DNA from: a bacterium
GTDB taxonomy: Bacteria > Vulcanimicrobiota > Vulcanimicrobiia > Vulcanimicrobiales > Vulcanimicrobiaceae
Assembly (NCBI GenBank): GCA_021807645.1
Contig: JAKBCP010000001.1
Coordinates: 1-16,251 of the forward strand
Length of the DNA stretch: 16,251 bases
Reading direction: 5' to 3'
In this document: in pieces, positions 1 through 6,992 of the stretch
Layout: every line of letters starts with the position of its first letter
Position numbering within the stretch: the stretch's first letter is position 1
Notes under the pieces: generated by a model
The model's input: only the letters and a program-made list of their open reading frames with translations
Told to the model about the DNA's origin: nothing
Database searches by the model: none
Position numbers and translations under genes: made by a program

Positions 1-690
1 TCTGTTATCGCGCAGCAACCCGCTCCCGGCGCCAAAGCGCGCGCGCATTCGTTAGTTGTGCTCGTTGTTTCGAATGGACCGAAACCGATCGACGTCCCCA
101 ATCTCGTCGGGCTCGATCTTTCGGCCGCGCAACAGGTCGTTGCGCGCCTGGGTCTCTCGCTCGACGTCATCCAACAGAGCCCCATTCCCGGCGTCGCAGC
201 CGGGACGATCGCTTCGCAAGATCTCGTTCCGGGACAGTCGATCGCGCAGCGCGCGACGCTGCACGTCGTCGTCAGCACGGGTGCAAGCAACGCCGGGCCG
301 CCGGTCGTGCTGCCGAATCTCGTCGGCATCGGTGCAGATGCCGCACGGACGCAGCTCGCGGGCCTCGGTCTGTTGGTCACGCTCTCCTATAGCGTCGATC
401 CTGCAGCGAGCGGCACCGTCTTGGCGCAGCAACCGACCGGATCGAGTTCGGTCTCACCGGGCTCGAGCGTCGCCCTAACCGTCGCGGTTCCCGGTGAGGT
501 GCCCGATACCGAAGGGATGACGGTCGAACAGGCGCGCAAAACGCTCGAAGATGCCGGTTACCACATCGGATCGATTCGTTATACGACCGCCGAGGGTGCC
601 GACGGCAACGTCGTCCATACCGAACCGCTCGTCGGAACGACGCTCGCACCCGGTTCGAATGTCACGCTTGTGGTCAACGGGAAATCGTGA
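1..690 (+). CDS. PASTA-repeat protein, 3' part (5' end outside window)
   Basis: The reading frame is open from the first base of the window and ends at TGA 688-690, so only the last 229 residues are seen. A GTG at 58 is in frame but is not the real start, because the residues before it (Q-Q-P-x-P-G) already match the end of a PASTA repeat. I count one partial and three full PASTA repeats, at about residues 1-27, 30-95, 102-164 and 165-229 of the visible part. Each full repeat begins with a VPNLVG-like motif and ends with a Q-x-P-x-P-G step followed by a beta strand. PASTA repeats bind peptidoglycan stem peptides or beta-lactams and are typically the extracellular tail of PknB/Stk serine/threonine kinases or of penicillin-binding proteins. 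Which of these this is cannot be told, because the N-terminus is missing. The stop overlaps the ruvC start by four bases (GTGA), which suggests coupled translation. Confidence 0.9.
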   Translation, partial: SVIAQQPAPGAKARAHSLVVLVVSNGPKPIDVPNLVGLDLSAAQQVVARLGLSLDVIQQSPIPGVAAGTIASQDLVPGQSIAQRATLHVVVSTGASNAGPPVVLPNLVGIGADAARTQLAGLGLLVTLSYSVDPAASGTVLAQQPTGSSSVSPGSSVALTVAVPGEVPDTEGMTVEQARKTLEDAGYHIGSIRYTTAEGADGNVVHTEPLVGTTLAPGSNVTLVVNGKS

Positions 691-1199
691 GAATCCTCGG
701 TATCGACCCCGCGCTCCGCGTTACCGGATACGGCGCGATCGACGTTCGCGGCGAGCGCGTGACGCTCATCGAAGCGGGAACGATTGCACCGCGCGTACAG
801 GATGCGCTGGAGATTCGGCTCGCACGTTTGCACGAAGGAATCTCCGGGGCGATACAACAGACCGCGCCGACGCATATCGTGATCGAGGAACTCTATACGA
901 CCTACCGCAACCCCTCGACGGCGATTTTGATGGGGCATGCGCGCGGCGTACTCTGCTTGGCCGGCGCGCAAGCCGGAATTCCGGTCGCAACGTTGGGGCA
1001 CTCCTACGTGAAGCGTGCCCTGGTCGGCTCCGGCAGCGCGCGCAAAGAGCAAGTCAATGCCATGGTCGTGCAACTCCTACATCTGCGCCGTGCTCCCGAA
1101 CCCAACGATGTCTCCGATGCGCTTGCCTTGGCGCTCGCGTTCGCGCGTCGCTCGAATCGTCGCGGGTTTCCGCATTTCGAGCGCGAGGAGTCGCGTTGA
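687..1199 (+). CDS. ruvC: Crossover junction endodeoxyribonuclease RuvC
   Basis: This 170-residue protein is close to the usual RuvC length. It belongs to the RNase H-like fold and resolves Holliday junctions by symmetric nicking, working with RuvAB in the cytoplasm. The first strand reads RILGIDPALRVTGYG with catalytic D7. The second acidic residue is in HIVIEELY (E67), and the last two are in EPNDVSDALA (D141 and D144), so all four metal-binding acids are present with family spacing. The GTG start at 687 overlaps the stop of the PASTA gene (GTGA), with a weak purine-rich stretch (ACGGGA) just upstream. ruvA and ruvB follow directly, the classical neighbourhood. Identification is secure. Confidence 0.97.
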   Translation: MRILGIDPALRVTGYGAIDVRGERVTLIEAGTIAPRVQDALEIRLARLHEGISGAIQQTAPTHIVIEELYTTYRNPSTAILMGHARGVLCLAGAQAGIPVATLGHSYVKRALVGSGSARKEQVNAMVVQLLHLRRAPEPNDVSDALALALAFARRSNRRGFPHFEREESR

Positions 1200-1228
1200 G
1201 GTGGGTGCATTTCTGATGAGGCGAGCGC

Positions 1229-1861
1229 ATGTTTTCACGGATTGAAGGACGACTGATCGAGCGCGACGGCGAGCGGATCGTACTCGATGTCGGGGGTCTC
1301 GGCTACGATATTCTCGTGCCGCCGTGCGTCGCCGAGAAACTGCCGATCGAAGCGGGGACTCCGGTCCGTCTCGAGATCTATTCGGTGCTCTCGTTGGAAC
1401 AAAAAAGCGGACGCTTTTCGTACTACGGTTTCTCCAACTCCGTAGAGCGCGCGTTTTTTGAGGCGCTCCTCGGCGTTTCTTCGATCGGTCCGCGCTCGGC
1501 GATCCGTGCCTTCTCGGTTCCGATGAATCGCATCGCCGCAGCGATCGAACGAGGCGATCATAATTTCCTCAAGACGCTCCCTGGAATCGGGCAGCAGAAA
1601 GCGCGTGACATCGTTGCAAAGTTGCAGGGAAAGGTCGCACGGTTTTTATTGATTCAAGAAGCACCCGAGGCCGTCGTGAAGCAGATGCCGGATTTTGCCG
1701 ACGAAGCGCTCGCCGTGCTCCTTCAACTCGAGTACCGCCGCTCCGAGGCCGAAAAGATGTTGCGCGACGTTCTCGCCGCACGCCCCGAGATCGCCGACGC
1801 CGAACGCCTCCTCGCCGCGATCTACGAGCGGCGTAACGAGCCGAAAGCGGAAACGCGATGA
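1229..1861 (+). CDS. ruvA: Holliday junction branch migration protein RuvA (divergent)
   Basis: This 210-residue protein has the length and layout of RuvA, which binds the four-way junction as a tetramer and loads the RuvB motor. Residues 1 to about 65 look like the OB-fold (start MFSRIEGRLIERDG, then GGLGYDILVP). A first helix-hairpin-helix lies at LLGVSSIGPRSAIRAFS and a second at LKTLPGIGQQKARDIVAKL. The C-terminal part (DEALAVLLQLEYRRSEAEKML and on) fits domain III, which contacts RuvB. The second hairpin lacks the usual GVGKKTAERL wording, so this is a divergent member. It starts 29 bases after ruvC, and its stop overlaps the ruvB start (ATGA). Position between ruvC and ruvB makes the call firm despite the divergence. 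Confidence 0.93.
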   Translation: MFSRIEGRLIERDGERIVLDVGGLGYDILVPPCVAEKLPIEAGTPVRLEIYSVLSLEQKSGRFSYYGFSNSVERAFFEALLGVSSIGPRSAIRAFSVPMNRIAAAIERGDHNFLKTLPGIGQQKARDIVAKLQGKVARFLLIQEAPEAVVKQMPDFADEALAVLLQLEYRRSEAEKMLRDVLAARPEIADAERLLAAIYERRNEPKAETR

Positions 1862-2937
1862 GCGACGACGCACGCAAGCGGCTCTTCGGCCCCGAAGACG
1901 TCGAACCGCTCGATGAAGCGGCGCGATTGCTCGATCCCGAAGGTGCGCTCGAAGACGAGGTCCTCGGTGCCGGCTTGCGGCCGCGTCGCTTCGACGAGTA
2001 CGTTGGGCAGGAGCGCGTGGTGGAGAATCTCCGCATTGCAATCGATGCCGCGCAACGTCGCGACGAGCCGCTCGAACACGTGCTCTTTTACGGGCCGCCC
2101 GGACTAGGAAAGACGACGCTCGCGGCGCTGATCGCGCGCGAGATGGGCGCAAGCATCCGGCCGACAAGCGGCCCCACACTCGATAAACCGAAGGATTTAG
2201 TCGGCGTACTCACATCGCTCGAGCATGGAGACGTGCTTTTTATCGATGAAATGCATCGGCTCGGACGCGTCGTCGAGGAGTTTCTCTATCCGGCGATGGA
2301 GGATTTTCAGATCGATTTTATCGTCGATCGTGGGGCCTACGCACGGACCTTGAAGCTGCCGCTCAAGCGATTCACGTTGGTCGGTGCGACGACTCGTGCC
2401 GGCATGCTCTCCGCTCCCCTTCGCGATCGTTTCGGAATCGTCCATCACCTCGATTATTACGAGGTCGCCGATCTTGAACGTATCGTCGCTCGATCGGCCG
2501 CGATTCTCGAAATTCCAATCGATTCCGAGGGTTGTGCGGCGATCGCCGCTCGCAGCCGAGGAACGCCGCGCATCGCCAATCGCCTGCTCCGACGCGTGCG
2601 CGATTACGCTCAGGTTCGCGGCGACGGCCGTATCAACGCCGACCTCGCGCTCGAAGCTCTTGCGCGCGAAGGAGTCGACGAACGCGGCCTCGACCGCCTC
2701 GACCGCGCCTTTCTGCGCGCGCTCGTCGAACAATACCACGGCGGTCCCGCCGGGATCGCCGCGATCGCCGCAACGCTCACCGAGGATGCGGAGACGCTCG
2801 AAGATGTCGTCGAACCGTTTTTACTCAAGAGTGGATATATCGTACGCACCGCCGCCGGAAGGAAGGCGACCGAACTCGGCCGCGCGGCGATCGGCGCCGC
2901 CGGCGCCTCGGGCTCCAAACAACAGCGATTGCTATGA
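1858..2937 (+). CDS. ruvB: Holliday junction branch migration ATPase RuvB
   Basis: RuvB is the hexameric AAA+ motor that pulls DNA through the RuvA-bound junction. The 359-residue product is slightly longer than the usual 330-345, with about 20 extra residues at each end. The Walker A motif GPPGLGKTT is at residues 79-87 and Walker B VLFIDEMHR at 126-134. The RuvB-specific stretch YPAMEDFQIDFIVDRG, which includes the RuvA-contacting hairpin region, is followed by TLVGATTRAG (sensor 1) and LRDRFGI (arginine finger). The C-terminal winged helix carries KSGYIVRTAAGRKAT, where most RuvB proteins read RTPRGR, a mild variation. The ATG overlaps the ruvA stop, and the gene's own stop overlaps the next ATG, so translation is probably coupled along the operon. 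Confidence 0.98.
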   Translation: MSDDARKRLFGPEDVEPLDEAARLLDPEGALEDEVLGAGLRPRRFDEYVGQERVVENLRIAIDAAQRRDEPLEHVLFYGPPGLGKTTLAALIAREMGASIRPTSGPTLDKPKDLVGVLTSLEHGDVLFIDEMHRLGRVVEEFLYPAMEDFQIDFIVDRGAYARTLKLPLKRFTLVGATTRAGMLSAPLRDRFGIVHHLDYYEVADLERIVARSAAILEIPIDSEGCAAIAARSRGTPRIANRLLRRVRDYAQVRGDGRINADLALEALAREGVDERGLDRLDRAFLRALVEQYHGGPAGIAAIAATLTEDAETLEDVVEPFLLKSGYIVRTAAGRKATELGRAAIGAAGASGSKQQRLL

Positions 2938-3935
2938 AGGTCGCGCGGCGGAGCTTTCTTAGTGGTATCGCAGCGCTTGCATTGAGCGGGCCGCTCGCCG
3001 CGCAGACGATCGGCGGGGGCGGGGATCGCTCGCAAGCGCTACGGGTGCTGTTGGGGCGAGGTTCGGTGGAACCGGTCGCCGGCGGTTTTCTTTTCGGCGG
3101 CGACCGCTATCGCGGGAGCTACGAGATCCTTCCCGATGGGCGCGTCGTCAATGTGGTCGATTTCGACGATTATCTCGCCAGCGTCGTTCCTTCGGAGATG
3201 ACGCCGAGTTGGCCGCCGGCTGCATTGGAGGCACAGGCGATCTGTTCGCGCGGTTTTATCCTCGCACGAAGCGATCCGAATCGACCCTACGATGTCGTTC
3301 CATCGGAACTCGCGCAAGTCTATCGTGGTGTCGCAAGCGAACATCCGGCATCGACCGCAGCCGTCCGCGCGACCTCGGGCCTCGTCTTACGGTATGGGCG
3401 CGGCTTCGCGCAGATCGAATACTCGTCGTGCTGCGGCGGCTATAGCGAATCCTCAACCGATGCGTGGGGTGCCGCCGCGCTGCCGTATCTCGTCGCGCAC
3501 CCCTGCCCGTACTGCACCGCTTCGCCATTTTATCGCTGGAAAGCAGACCTTCAGGGCGCGCATCTCGCCGCCGTGGCCGAGCGAATCGCACCGCAGATCG
3601 GCATGCTGCAGAACGTTCGCTTGAGCGAGTTCGATCGAAGCGGGCGCGTGCGCTCGGCCGAACTTATCGGCTCGGCGAGCGCCGCGCGTGTCGCCGCGAC
3701 GCGTTTTCGTATCGACGTCGGGGCACGATTGTTGCCGAGCCTTCTCGTGCGCCGCCAACAGGAGCTCTCCTCGCCGGGGACGCAGGCCTTTGCCGGGCTC
3801 CATATCGAAGGGAGAGGCCTGGGGCATGGAGTCGGTCTCTGTCAATGGGGCGCGCGAGGCTACGCTCTCGTCGGAGGCTCCGCGCAAGAGATCTTGAGCT
3901 TCTATTTCGTCGGAACCAGCATCGGACGAATTTGA
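2934..3935 (+). CDS. SpoIID/LytB-domain protein with Tat signal peptide
   Basis: The 333-residue product starts at the ATG overlapping the ruvB stop. The N-terminus KVARRSFLSGIAALALSG has a twin-arginine motif (RRSFL) and a hydrophobic segment, so export by the Tat pathway is likely, with cleavage after about LAAQ. The SpoIID/LytB domain follows: YLASVVPSEM with E88 in the position of the catalytic glutamate of B. subtilis SpoIID, then ALEAQAICSRGF, and near the end GRGLGHGVGLCQWGARGYA. In sporulating Firmicutes SpoIID is a lytic transglycosylase acting on peptide-free glycan strands. LytB/SpoIID domains also occur widely in non-sporulating bacteria, so a general role in peptidoglycan remodelling is the safer inference. 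Cysteines at 166-167 and in HPCPYC (191, 194) could hold a metal or disulfide. The long in-frame extension upstream lies inside ruvB and is not used. Confidence 0.92.
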   Translation: MKVARRSFLSGIAALALSGPLAAQTIGGGGDRSQALRVLLGRGSVEPVAGGFLFGGDRYRGSYEILPDGRVVNVVDFDDYLASVVPSEMTPSWPPAALEAQAICSRGFILARSDPNRPYDVVPSELAQVYRGVASEHPASTAAVRATSGLVLRYGRGFAQIEYSSCCGGYSESSTDAWGAAALPYLVAHPCPYCTASPFYRWKADLQGAHLAAVAERIAPQIGMLQNVRLSEFDRSGRVRSAELIGSASAARVAATRFRIDVGARLLPSLLVRRQQELSSPGTQAFAGLHIEGRGLGHGVGLCQWGARGYALVGGSAQEILSFYFVGTSIGRI

Positions 3936-3946
3936 GAACGAGGGTA

Positions 3947-4333
3947 ATGACGGATCGAAAAGACCGCGTGGCGGCAACGAAAACCGATGAAAACGATGCC
4001 GAGAACAAGCGATACGGCCTTCGTTTGCGAAAATTCATCGATATCGTCGTCGAGGACCCTTTTTCGGCGATGCTCTTTCGCGGCGCGATCGCGGATATCT
4101 CGCCGACCGGAATGCGTGCGATGGTCGATCAATATCTGCCGGTCGGCTCGAAATATACGATTACGATGAAGCGCAGCCCGTTTCTTCGCATGCGCGGTCA
4201 GGTTCGCTGGATACGCCCGTCGGCGAACGAAACTTTTCAGATCGGCGTCCAGTTCATAGAAGTCGCTCCGGAGGACGCAAAGAGATTATCGACGTTCATC
4301 GAGATCGAACAGCAGCGATTGACGAACGGCTAA
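3947..4333 (+). CDS. PilZ-domain protein (probable c-di-GMP receptor)
   Basis: The 128-residue product is a single PilZ domain after a charged N-terminus of about 20 residues. Both cyclic-di-GMP binding elements are visible: RxxxR as RYGLR (R22 and R26), and the D/NxSxxG motif as DISPTG (D50, S52, G55), followed by the usual beta-barrel strands (RMRGQVRWIRP, FQIGVQFIEV). PilZ proteins sense c-di-GMP and alter motility, exopolysaccharide or envelope functions, and the target here is unknown. The start is the ATG 11 bases after the SpoIID gene, preceded by ACGAGGG as a likely ribosome-binding site. The 3' end overlaps the conserved coding sequence of queA in another frame. An envelope-linked role with the SpoIID neighbour is only an inference. 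Confidence 0.9.
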   Translation: MTDRKDRVAATKTDENDAENKRYGLRLRKFIDIVVEDPFSAMLFRGAIADISPTGMRAMVDQYLPVGSKYTITMKRSPFLRMRGQVRWIRPSANETFQIGVQFIEVAPEDAKRLSTFIEIEQQRLTNG

Positions 4334-5379
4334 CCGACGCCTACGATTTCGCGCTGCCGCGCGCGTCGGTCGCGCAGCATCCCGCCGAGCGTCGCGATGA
4401 GAGTCGGCTATTCGTGCTGTCGCAAAGCGGAGAGGAGCGCCATCGCCTCTTTCGCGAGCTCGACCGCGTGCTGCGCCCCGACGATCTTCTCGTGCTCAAC
4501 GAAACGGCGGTCATTCACGCGCGTCTGCTCGGGAGCCTCGCCGGCGGAGGGCGTGCGGAAATCTTGCTTTTGCATCCCGTCGGGTCGCTTCGTTACGATG
4601 GTACGGCGCGCCGTTGGTACGCTCTCGCCCGTCCTGGACGGCGTCTTCGTGAAGGCGCTCGGGTGAGTTTCGGCGAGGAAGGCGAGGCCGTCGTGCGTGC
4701 CTGTCACGAAGATGGACGGCGCGAGGTCGAATTCGTTTTTCGGGCGCCCTTCGAGGAGACGATCCAACGAATCGGACGCATGCCGCTGCCGCCGTACATA
4801 CATGACGATACGGAAGAAGATCGGGAACGCTATCAAAGCGTTTTCGCGCGCGTGCCGGGGAGCGTCGCAGCGCCGACGGCTTCGCTGCATTTCTCTCCCG
4901 AACTGCTCGCGCGGCTCGACGAGCGCGGGATCGAGCGCCGTACGCTCGTGCTCGATATCGGGCTTGGCACCTTCCGTCCGATCGCAAGCGATCGGATCGA
5001 CGAACATGCGATGCATGAAGAACGCTATGAGATTCCCACCGCAACCGTCGCGGCGATCGAGTCTGCAAAGCGATCGGGGCGTCGGATCGTTGCGGTTGGG
5101 ACGACCGTTTTGCGTGCGCTCGAAGGGTGCGCGCTCGAGCGCGGTGCCCTCGTACCGGGCGAAGGATCGACCGCCTGTTTTATCAGTCCGGGCTTCGAAT
5201 TTCAGATCGTCGATGCACTCATTACAAACTTTCATCTGCCGCGTTCCTCGCTCTTCGTGCTCGTCAGTGCCTTTTGCGGACGAGAAAGGATGCTTGCGGC
5301 ATATCGAGAGGCGGTCGAGCGTTCCTATCGCTTTTTTTCCTTCGGCGATGCAATGTTCTTGGAACGCTCGGCGTCGTGA
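4318..5379 (+). CDS. queA: S-adenosylmethionine:tRNA ribosyltransferase-isomerase QueA
   Basis: QueA transfers and isomerises the ribosyl group of SAM onto preQ1 in tRNA to form epoxyqueuosine. Family motifs run in order: FALPRASVAQHP, RRDESRLFVL, LVLNETAVIHARLLG, GRMPLPPYI, RERYQSVFARVPGSVAAPT, LDIGLGTFRPI, TNFHLPRSSLFVLVSAF and YRFFSFGDAMFL. The first two lie upstream of the first ATG/GTG/TTG in this frame (GTG at 4414). I read the codons from 4141 to 4413 and found no such start, so I place the start at ATT 4318. This gives 353 residues, the normal family length, and overlaps the PilZ gene by 16 bases. CTG 4354 or ATC/ATT at 4285-4290 are alternatives, and a pipeline would probably call 4414 (321 residues). 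The stop overlaps the next gene (GTGA). No tgt gene is next to it. Confidence 0.93.
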   Translation: MDERLTDAYDFALPRASVAQHPAERRDESRLFVLSQSGEERHRLFRELDRVLRPDDLLVLNETAVIHARLLGSLAGGGRAEILLLHPVGSLRYDGTARRWYALARPGRRLREGARVSFGEEGEAVVRACHEDGRREVEFVFRAPFEETIQRIGRMPLPPYIHDDTEEDRERYQSVFARVPGSVAAPTASLHFSPELLARLDERGIERRTLVLDIGLGTFRPIASDRIDEHAMHEERYEIPTATVAAIESAKRSGRRIVAVGTTVLRALEGCALERGALVPGEGSTACFISPGFEFQIVDALITNFHLPRSSLFVLVSAFCGRERMLAAYREAVERSYRFFSFGDAMFLERSAS

Positions 5380-6359
5380 GGTACGTCGGCTTCGATGTCC
5401 CCGGCGACCCGTCGGTGCTGCATGTCCTCGAAGCTCCCGCCCCGTTACCGGAGGCCGGCGAAGTCCAGATCGCCGTCGAGGCGGCCGGGGTCAGCCGGGC
5501 CGATGCACTGGGTCGGCGTGGGCTCTATCCGCCGCCACCAGGACATAGCCCGATTCTCGGCCTGGAGGTCGCCGGCACGATCTCACAACTCGGCGCCGGC
5601 GTCGACGGCCTCCGCATCGGCGACCGCGTCTGCGCGCTCTGCAACGGCGGCGGATACGCCGAACGCGTCGTCGTGCCTGAAGGAAGCGTGCTGCCGTTAC
5701 CGGAGAATTGGAGTGCGGTGGAAGGCGCAACGCTGCCCGAGAATGCGTTTACCGCCTACGATAATTTGGTCAATCGGGCCGGCCTCGAACCCGGCGATAC
5801 GTTGCTCGTGCACGGGGGGACCAGCGGCCTGGGAACGATGGCGATCGGAATCGCCCGCGCGCTCGGGGCGCGTGTCTTTATCACCGCCGGGAGCGACCGC
5901 AAGTGCGCTCGAGCGATTCAACTCGGCGCACATCGGGCGATCGATTATAAGACGACGGATTTCGTCGCCTCCTCGCTCGCTTACACCAACGGTCGCGGCG
6001 TCGATATCATTCTCGATCTCGTCGGCGGCGATTACGTCGCCCGCGATCTCGCCGCGCTTGCAACCGAAGGGCGCATTGTCGTGCTCTCAACCATGGGGGG
6101 AAGCGAGGCGCGGCTCGATCTGTCGCTCCTGCTGCGCAAGCGAGCCAAAATCATCGGCTCGTCGTTGCGCGGGCGCAGTAATGCAGAGAAAGCGCAGATC
6201 GCGCTCGATCTCCAGCAAGCGATTTGGCCGCTGCTGGAGGCACGTCGGCCGATCGCGCCGGTCGTCGACTCCGTCTTTCCGTTCGCGCGAGCGCAGGAAG
6301 CGCACGAGCGTCTGGAATCCTCCGAACATATCGGAAAGATCGTTTTAGTACCCGTCTGA
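5376..6359 (+). CDS. NAD(P)H:quinone oxidoreductase, PIG3-like zinc-free MDR family
   Basis: The 327-residue product is a medium-chain dehydrogenase/reductase of the quinone oxidoreductase type. The N-terminal GroES-like part includes AGVSRADALGRRGLYPPP and SPILGLEVAG, wording typical of the PIG3 (TP53I3) branch. The Rossmann domain carries HGGTSGLGTMAIGIARALGA for NADPH binding, followed by DIILDLVGG. No cluster of zinc-ligand cysteines is seen, in keeping with zinc-free enzymes that reduce quinones or other enones. The substrate here is unknown. The GTG start at 5376 overlaps the queA stop and is chosen because family members begin just before RYVGFD. A superoxide dismutase gene lies 45 bases downstream, and a joint role in redox defence is possible but unproven. 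Confidence 0.92.
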   Translation: MRYVGFDVPGDPSVLHVLEAPAPLPEAGEVQIAVEAAGVSRADALGRRGLYPPPPGHSPILGLEVAGTISQLGAGVDGLRIGDRVCALCNGGGYAERVVVPEGSVLPLPENWSAVEGATLPENAFTAYDNLVNRAGLEPGDTLLVHGGTSGLGTMAIGIARALGARVFITAGSDRKCARAIQLGAHRAIDYKTTDFVASSLAYTNGRGVDIILDLVGGDYVARDLAALATEGRIVVLSTMGGSEARLDLSLLLRKRAKIIGSSLRGRSNAEKAQIALDLQQAIWPLLEARRPIAPVVDSVFPFARAQEAHERLESSEHIGKIVLVPV

Positions 6360-6390
6360 CGAACAGAACGTCCGACACCGTCGATGCAAA

Positions 6391-6396
6391 GAAAGG
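6391..6396 (+). promoter_or_regulatory. Ribosome-binding site of the superoxide dismutase gene
   Basis: The stretch GAAAGG ends eight bases before the ATG at 6405 and is the best Shine-Dalgarno match near this gene. It lies between two in-frame ATG codons (6384 and 6405), so it supports the downstream ATG as the start. No convincing -35/-10 pair was seen in 6360-6404. Confidence 0.55.
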
Positions 6397-6404
6397 TCAT
6401 CCGC

Positions 6405-6992
6405 ATGCACGTATACACACCAAAGAAGTGGGAACTCGCCGGACTCACCGGAATCTCCGACGATACGCTGAGCATTCACTTCGGACTCTACGAAGGCTAC
6501 GTTAAAAATACCAACCTCCTCAACGAGCAGTTGGCCGCCATTCGCTCGGCCGGCAAGAATGTCGGTGCGGATCCCGCTTTCGCCGAACTCGTCCGCCGTT
6601 TAGGTTTCGAATATAACGGGATGCGTCTCCATGAATACTACTTTGACAATCTCGCAAAGGGAACGAGCGATCTCACCGGCGGGAAGCTCTATAACGCGCT
6701 CGGCGAGAGCTTCGGAAGCTTCGAGGCTTGGAAGAAAGATTTTGCTGCAGTCGGTGGTATGCGCGGCATCGGCTGGGCGATCGCCTATTACGATCCGCAC
6801 GCCAAGACGGTGAGCAATCACTGGATCGCCGAACATGAGATCGGGAATCCGGCGGGTTTTGTGCCGCTGGTCGTGATGGACGTTTGGGAGCACGCATTTA
6901 TCCGCGACTATAAGCCCTCCGAGCGCGGAAAATACATCGAGTCGTTCTTCGCGAATCTTAATTGGAAGGCGTGCGAAGCGCGCCTTCAGTAG
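6405..6992 (+). CDS. Iron/manganese superoxide dismutase (His-variant second shell)
   Basis: The 195-residue product is a cytosolic Fe/Mn superoxide dismutase with no signal peptide. The four metal ligands appear in order: H25 in SIHFGLYEGYV, H76 in NGMRLHEYYFDNL, then D159 and H163 in VMDVWEHAF, with the exact family spacing at the end. The residue four before H76 is glycine, so the Fe-type glutamine (E. coli SodB Q69) is absent. The Mn-type glutamine region reads HWIAEHEIG, with H144 fifteen residues before D159, where the second-shell residue would sit. This suggests a histidine variant of the family, and metal preference (Fe, Mn or both) cannot be read from the sequence. ATG 6384 is an alternative start seven codons upstream, but the Shine-Dalgarno site favours 6405. 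The 3' end overlaps the opposing NFACT gene. Confidence 0.93.
   Translation: MHVYTPKKWELAGLTGISDDTLSIHFGLYEGYVKNTNLLNEQLAAIRSAGKNVGADPAFAELVRRLGFEYNGMRLHEYYFDNLAKGTSDLTGGKLYNALGESFGSFEAWKKDFAAVGGMRGIGWAIAYYDPHAKTVSNHWIAEHEIGNPAGFVPLVVMDVWEHAFIRDYKPSERGKYIESFFANLNWKACEARLQ

Noticed and set aside
2532..2933. Upstream extension of the SpoIID frame
   Set aside because: It overlaps the conserved ruvB C-terminus in another frame, is almost all Arg, and would bury the Tat signal.
4408..5235. Minus-strand ORF of 275 codons
   Set aside because: It is antisense to queA, shows no recognisable motif, and has the skewed composition of a shadow frame.
5395..6348. Plus-strand ORF of 317 codons inside the quinone oxidoreductase gene
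   Set aside because: It is the +1 shadow of a gene with strong MDR motifs, and its product is rich in Ser, Arg and Pro without a domain.
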